Source: Malurus cyaneus samueli
Taxonomy: Eukaryota; Chordata; Aves; Passeriformes; Maluridae
Assembly: GCA_009741485.1 (NCBI GenBank)
Contig: VKON01000105.1
Span: 375,857-439,856 of the forward strand
DNA: 64,000 nt
Direction of reading: 5' to 3'
Shown here: positions 58,101-64,000 of the stretch, piece by piece
Numbering within the stretch: the stretch's first letter is position 1
Layout of the letters: every line of letters starts with the position of its first letter
The notes under the pieces: model-generated
What the model was told of the DNA's origin: nothing
What the model saw: only the letters and a program-made list of their open reading frames with translations
Database searches by the model: none
Program-made: the position numbers and the translations under genes

Positions 58101-61100
58101 GGCACCGGCCGTGCCGGCCCTGCCGCCTCCACTGGAAACCGGCCAGGTGGATCCTCCGCAGCTGGGACGGGCTGGAGAGGAGGAGCACTCCCCCATCTGT
58201 GACCCAAAAGCCTCTGAGAGCAGTGCTGGAGCGCAGGATCTATGTGACAGCGCCCAGACACAACCAAGGCAAGGGGGGAATCACAGAATCGTGGAATCAC
58301 AGAATTGTTCAGGTTGGAAAAGCCCTCCAAGATCACCGAGTCCAACTGCTCCCCCAGCACTGCCAAGGCTACCACTGAACCATGTCCCCAAGGGCCACTG
58401 CCACATGTTTTTGGGGGACTCCACCACTGCCCTGGGCTGAACAGCCTTTTCTATCAGGAAATTTTCCCTAACACCTAAACTAAACCTCTCCTGGAACCTG
58501 CTTCCTCTTGTCCCATCACTTGTTCCTTGGGAGGAGAGCCCGACCTCACCTGGCTACACCCTCATGTCACAGGGCTCTAGAGAGTGAGAAGGACACACCA
58601 GAACCAAGGATCCCATGTCTCTGAGCTGAGCTCCTCACTTGGGAAGAACTTCCCTGGCTCTCCTCTGCCAGAGAAAGAGGCAGGGGGCTCAGAAGAGTCC
58701 TAAAGGAGGGAATGCCCTTCCAGAAACCCTGTGGAAGGAGCTCCTCTCTCCAGCAAGGGAAATCCCAGCCCAAACCTTTGCTTGAAAGAGATGGAGGGGA
58801 GCCAGGAAGACCCATGCCCGGGCAGTCATCCCACACAGGGAACAGCCAACAGTCAGGCTGAGCCAAGCTGATTCTTCGAGAGACGGAGCCCAGGGAGGCA
58901 GGGAAGGACCTGGCTGCCTCGGAAAGCTCTGGGACAGGCAGAGAGGGAAGGAGCAGGGAGAAGGGAGCACCTCTGTGCTGTCTCTGAGCCCAGCAGATCC
59001 CTGGTGGGATTCATGGGCAAGGGCAGGCACAGCACCCTCCCCAGGGAGCACCAGGACCCGCTGGCCTCCTGGCTCCCCCATACCCTGTGCTGTGGAAGGG
59101 AGAGAGGTGGGAATCCCCACGGAGCCAGACCACCCGCTGGCACCACGCTGGTGACCCCAAAGCCAGAGAGTCACCTCCTGGGCCCAACCCCAGCCACAGG
59201 AGGGAGCAGGATCCTCTGCAGGGAGTAAAGGTGCTGCCCATCCCTGAGGGAACCTCCTTATCAGGACAATGATGTGTTCCTGCCTTTTGCTCTCCTTGCC
59301 TCGACCCCGACCCTGGAGCACACAGGACAGGAGGAGGAGGGTGGCTCCTCACCGCCGCGGCCATGCAGGTCCCGCAGCAGCCATCGGGCTCCCCCTCGGG
59401 ATCATTGGGATGTGACACACCCATGGGCCAGAGGAGCTGTCGGGACTTGTCCCTGGCAGCACATGAGAGGACTCAGGGAACCTCGGGCACCATGAGTCAC
59501 ACCGGGATGCCAGACGGGCTTTTTGCCACCAGTCATACCCGGAGAAGCCTGTCCCTCCCTGCTGGCGTCCCCTGCCCAGCCCCTCGTCCCCTACCCTCTC
59601 CTGGAGCACAGCCTTCCCTCCCTGCCTGTTTTCTGGGGCTCCAACCCACAGGCTCTCCAGCTCTCCAAGGCCTTGGCACAAACCCCTGCTCGCCCTGACT
59701 GTCACACAGGTTTGGATCCGACCGGGAGCACGCACGGCACCGTATCCCAGTGGCACTGCCAGTCCCAGGGAGGAGACAGGGAATCTGAGAGCCAACTGCA
59801 CCAGGAGCTGGGACCAGCCAGCGGGGAGAGGCGGGAATGGACAAACAGACCCCACAGGGGGAATTTCCGTCCTAAATCAGCACCTGTCTGAGAGCCCTGC
59901 AAACCTGGGAACCCCACTGATGGCAGGGGAAGGGAGAACATCTCCTGTGCTGCTGCCCCTTCTCTCCAGCCTACCGGCCTCATTTCCACGGCCACGTGCT
60001 TGGCGGCAGCTCCTAATTAAATTAATCAATTAAAGAGAGTTCTTGGCCCAGAGATACAAATCCTGGATGGACCAAAAGGCATCCAGTGGATAGGCTGGAA
60101 GTAACACAATTGGAGTCTTAACAGCTGTGCCAAGCCCTGGCTGCTCCCTATCTGGGGAAGCCTCCCAAAACCCTCCCGTCTCAGCTTCCATCGCACTTCC
60201 CAAAAGGTTGGATGCTGACAGTGGGAAGAGGGTCAAGCAGCCACTCTGGCTGTCCTTGGCCAGGCAGGGAAGGGGCACAGTGGCCCCCAGGACTATGCAG
60301 GAGGCCAACCTCGGGAGCAGCGCAGCTCCCGAGCCCCGTGTGAAAGCCGTGCCCGGGGTTGGACGGGAACTCGTGCACTGGGATAAACAATATCGCTGAC
60401 CTGCAATTACAGCGACCTGCTCGCGTGTTCCTGCCCCGGCCAAACCTGCTCCGCGGCGCCGGCTCCGGCGCTGCCTCCTACCGCTCGCTGATAAGCGGCC
60501 GCTCCCGGCACTGCTCCCGCCCGTGGCCGGGATGGGCTTGGGGTCCGGCTGTCCAGCAGCCAGCCTGTCCCCCCAGGTCACACATGGGGTGCCATACGCA
60601 GTTTGAAGCGCATCGCCTGCTCCCTGCGGACAACTTCCACAGGCACCTGGCAGCGCAGAGCAGCCAAACCCTGAGCCTGGTGACCGCTCCGTGTCCCAGC
60701 AGGGGACGGCCACACGCTGCTGAGTGACACCGCCAGCTGCGCTGGGCGCTGGACGGGGCGGACCAAACCCGCTCCCCTCTTCCATCGTCAAGTTCCCTGT
60801 CCCTGCCCGGTGGCTGCCAAAGCCACGGTGACCTTCCCATCACAATGGCTCCATGGCAGGGAGCGGCAGCAGCCACGGCACCCGGCCCTTTGGCCTCCTG
60901 CAGCTCTAGCTGAGGGAAAGGCTCCCTAAAGCAGAGGGAGCACCCCTTTCCAGCACCCTGCCAGGACCCCAAACACATCCCCACTGAAACCCCAGGGATT
61001 CCCTGTGGGATTTGGTAGCCATTCCAGCTGCCGCGTTCCAGCATTCCTTCCAGGCACACCGTTGCCAACCCGGCTGAGCCGATCTCTGCCAGGCTCCCTC

Positions 61101-61793
61101 AGCACCCCGAGGTCCTGCCCCACCACCTGCCACCCCCGGGCACGTGTCACCGGGCAGTGATGAGCAGCAGCCCAGGGATGTCACCACGCCTCTCCAGCAC
61201 CATCTCCCACCCCGGTGAACACCCCATTACCCCAGTGACCTGCTGGTCACCTCCCCAGGGCCCTCTGCAGGGACCTCATTGCCCCAGGACAGGGGACAAA
61301 TCACAGCGACTGATCCGCACAGGGGTCAGAGTTCTCCTCCCTGAACTTTCCTCCGTGGCTCACAAATCGATTACAAAACTAAAAATAACACGTGTCCTGC
61401 CCCAGCCCACCAATCCACCTCGCCCCACTGCAAGGGAGAAAGTGATCCATGCCTTTTCCACCACCCACAGGTCACAAACCAGCTCCCGGGCCCGGCTGAC
61501 CTGGAGCCGAGTGTCGCCTCGCCAGCACCACCAGCACACAGCTCCCCCTGGGAAAACTCACGGAGCAAAACGGTTCCCACTGTGGCTGCAGCACCTGGAG
61601 CACGATGTCCCCCTTCCCTCTGGGAGGAAATCCCAGCTCCTGTCCCCACCCCCGGCCCTCCCCGCTCTGGCCGAGCAGCTGGGACTCACGTGAAGGCGAA
61701 GAAGAGGGTGGTGGCTCCCACTAGGAAGATGGCAGCAGCGGAGACCGGGACGTACTTGCTGGGTTTGAATCTCTTTCCAGAGGCTGCTGGCAT
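52199..61793 (-). CDS. ZDHHC5: Palmitoyltransferase ZDHHC5
   Basis: It transfers palmitate to cysteines of membrane proteins, mainly at the plasma membrane and in neurons. Eleven coding exons in phase give 723 codons (human 715): 61690-61793, 56555-56676, 56108-56265, 55849-56021, 55652-55754, 55219-55310, 55002-55134, 54458-54581, 53635-53747, 52670-53553 and 52199-52364. The start is [20 protein letters not shown]. Two membrane spans follow ([29 protein letters not shown]), then the Cys-rich domain ([20 protein letters not shown]) and DHHC with catalytic Cys134 ([19 protein letters not shown]). Two more spans (FLFLLSL...; [14 protein letters not shown]) and NPFTNGCC follow. The long cytoplasmic tail is Ser/Pro-rich and ends TTYEISV, the PDZ-binding terminus. 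ZDHHC8 is the nearest paralogue; the tail and synteny favour ZDHHC5. The coding exon acceptor is at 61800, so at least one 5' UTR exon lies upstream. Confidence 0.97.
58279..58563 (-). repeat. CR1 LINE fragment (3' end)
   Basis: The block begins AATCACAGAATCGTGGAATC, continues with a GTTCAGGTTGGAAAAG motif, and ends near a CTTGTCCCATCACTTGTTCC motif. This is the reverse complement of the 3' region of an avian CR1, with the short terminal ATTCTGTG-type repeats visible as CACAGAAT. The element is minus-strand and lies in ZDHHC5 intron 1 of the coding part. It differs in sequence from the copy near 2.3 kb, so it belongs to another subfamily. Confidence 0.9.
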
Positions 61794-61800
61794 GTTGGAG

Positions 61801-64000
61801 CTGTGGTGGGGGGTCCGCCCCGCAGCATAGCCCAGGCCCCAGGGGACTCAGAGCAGGACGAGAAGGGGAGGGGGACAGGGGCTGACCCCTACCCAGCCCC
61901 CACGCCTGCTCCCGGGGCGAGCTCCGAGTGGGACCGACAGTCCAGAGAAGGTTCTGGAGCAGGAGGCCGGGGAGAGGAGCCCACCCTAGGCTCTGCCCTG
62001 CGAGAGCTCGCGGGCACGAGGAAGGAGGGTTAAAAACATTAAAAATTCAGAACAGAGGAGGGAGTCTGGGTTTCGAACAACTGTTGGAGCGGGAACGCTG
62101 AGAGTCCTTGCAAGGCTCAGTCCAGGCAAGACGTGGAACCCCAACAGGCAGGCTCCGAGGGCAAGGAATTCCCCAGACTCGGGCAGGGTGCTTCCCACCC
62201 GGCCAGCACACCGGGAAGAACACAGGATCGGTGAACTCCTTGCAAAAAAGCCACTCCGGGAGCCTCGGGGAAGCCACTTCTCCTTTTTAATCCGCCTCGG
62301 CGGTGCCGCAGCCCCCGGTGCCACACGGGAGGAGGGGGTGGTCTCCAAGCAATCCCAGCTTCCTCACGGCGCTGCCGTGCCTCCTCCTCCTCCCCTCGCT
62401 GGAGGGGTCACGGAAACACTCTCCCTGATTTCACCGGGATCCGGGGCTGGCTGGCAGTGGCCGTTTAATTTTATTTATTTCTCTCTTGTCTGTTAAAGCC
62501 GAGGAACAGCTGGTGCAAGGTTGAGCTGTAAATCCTTTCTTTCCAGGGGGGTGGAGGGGAAGGTCTGGCGGATTGTGGGTTTTCCTACTTGCTCCTTTCT
62601 CCTGACCCCCCAGGCCCTTCCACGGGCTCAGTATCCACTCGGCGGTTGGGAAGCGACAGGAATTTCGTTAAATCTTCTCCGCAGCAACCATGTCCCAGCA
62701 GGTGAATGGGAAGGGAGGCATTCAGGGAGCGCCTTTACAACCCCAGCAGACACCCAAGGGTGGAAGTGGCACTGAGCAGCTCTGTCTCACCCATGGCCCA
62801 GACGGTGCTGGGGAAAACCTCAGTTTGTTCCAAACAGCTCCATTTTTCCCTCCCCCTTCCTTCGCTAAAATCTTTCTTCATTCATCCATCCGTCTTTCAA
62901 AAGAAACTACACAAAACCATTAAAACTCGAGGTCTGGTGCGCCACAGCTCACCTGGAAAAAACAACGACAGAAATTAGCGTGGTGAGAGAAGGGACAGAG
63001 CTGGCTGTCATTAGCAGACCAGCCACGGCGTCTCTCGTCCCAGCCTGGGGGCATTGGCTGCTGCAGGAATGCCAAGCTAGCCCTTCTATCCCTGAGAAAC
63101 CCACCCTGAGCCCAGAAGGACTGCAGGGATCCCATGAACTCCTTCCTGCAGCTCCGGCTCAAATCCCACTGCCTCCCTGAGGAGGGAAGGCTGAGCAGAG
63201 GCTCCAGGACTTAACATGAGGGTGGAGACCACAAGAAGAAAAGACATCCAGGAATGTCACCCCATTGCCTGGAGGGTAGGAAACAGGACAGGCCCATGGA
63301 AAACACCAATCCCATGATTGGAGGTGGCTTTGGGCTCATGAGAACTGTAGTGCCAGGACAAGGGGGAGTGGATTTGCAATGACAGAGCTCAGGGTTTGAT
63401 GGGACATTGGGAAGCAATTCTTCCCTGTGAGGGTGGTGAGATCCTGGCACAGATTTCCCAGAGAAGCTGTGGCTGCCCCATCCCTGCGAGTGCCCAAGGC
63501 CAGGCTGGACAGAGCTTGGAGCAGGCTGGGCTAGCGGAAGGTGTCCCTGCCCGTGGCCCTGACCTGCCACAAGCAGCCACAAGCCCATCATCCATCATCT
63601 CCCACCAGCTCCTGCTGCTACACCCCCAGCTCCTCCGCTTGTCACCGTCTGTCACCCGCCCTTCCCTCGCTGACACCGCAGGACCGAGCGGAGCCTACAA
63701 CTCACTCCTTTCTCCCTTCCAGCTTTCTCTGCCTCCCCAGGCCTTTCCTTCGGGGCGGGCAGGGAGCTCTGCAGCGCTGACTAAACGCGGGTGAAGGCTG
63801 AGAGACCCAATTAAAGGCACGGTTAATGACAAGGATGTGCCACCATGAAGCGCGTTCAGTCCCAGCTCACGGCGTCAGCCACCCTGGCTGACTCACCCAG
63901 GCTGCCCAGCCTCGGCAGGACCCAAGCTCAACTTCCCACCCCAAGGTTTCCCTGCCCTTGGGAACAGGGGAAATGCAGGGCCGATGCTCTGCCTGCCCAG
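61801..64000 (-). other. Upstream part of ZDHHC5, probably 5' UTR intron
   Basis: The start-codon exon of ZDHHC5 begins at an acceptor (CACCACAG) at 61801-61808, so this stretch should be intron. No CpG island of the kind seen at the other promoters is present, so the promoter is probably outside the window. Apart from the CR1 fragment near 63.4 kb I see no gene or RNA feature. Confidence 0.5.
63350..63560 (+). repeat. CR1 LINE fragment
   Basis: GGACAAGGGGGAGTGG, then CTGTGAGGGTGGTGAG, CCCAGAGAAGCTGTGG, GCCCCATCCCTGCGAGTG and GGTGTCCCTGCCCGTGGC follow the order of the avian CR1 3' region on the plus strand. The extreme 3' terminus is missing. It lies in the presumed ZDHHC5 5' UTR intron. Confidence 0.85.

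Overview
This window is vertebrate nuclear DNA, almost certainly from a bird. The genes have many small exons, very short GT-AG introns and GC-rich first exons in CpG islands. The recognisable interspersed repeats are CR1 LINE fragments of the avian type. Gene content matches a human chromosome 11q12.1 neighbourhood. Products were assigned by recalling conserved protein motifs and checking that splice phases join; no database search was run.

Layout, left to right: the 5' half of ZFP91 (minus strand, running off the left edge); LPXN (plus), head to head with ZFP91; CTNND1 encoding p120-catenin (minus, about 27 kb, tail to tail with LPXN); a gene-free interval of about 4 kb; BTBD18 (plus); SELENOH (minus, with an in-frame Sec TGA and a SECIS candidate in the 3' UTR); TMX2 (minus); MED19 (plus, sharing a divergent promoter with TMX2); and ZDHHC5 (minus, coding region complete, 5' UTR exon not found and probably beyond the right edge). 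The order CTNND1-BTBD18-SELENOH-TMX2-MED19-ZDHHC5 is as in human. The olfactory-receptor cluster that separates CTNND1 from LPXN/ZFP91 in human is absent here.

Reconstructed coding lengths, each a whole number of codons across all exons, are LPXN 364 aa, CTNND1 956 aa with exon C, BTBD18 317 aa, SELENOH 132 aa including Sec, TMX2 294 aa and ZDHHC5 723 aa. Exon 1 of ZFP91 and exon 1 of MED19 do not hold one open frame, although their downstream exons look intact. Both lie in extremely GC-rich DNA, so small assembly indels are the likeliest cause.

The genes do not form one pathway. They cover adhesion and cytoskeleton (CTNND1, LPXN), membrane palmitoylation (ZDHHC5), ER redox (TMX2), nuclear redox (SELENOH), transcription (MED19, BTBD18) and ubiquitin/NF-kB signalling (ZFP91). 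I found no novel multi-gene system. The points worth following are the selenoprotein decoding signals, a much shortened BTBD18, loss of the second p120 start codon, the broken GC-rich first exons, and compact shared promoters and 3' ends.
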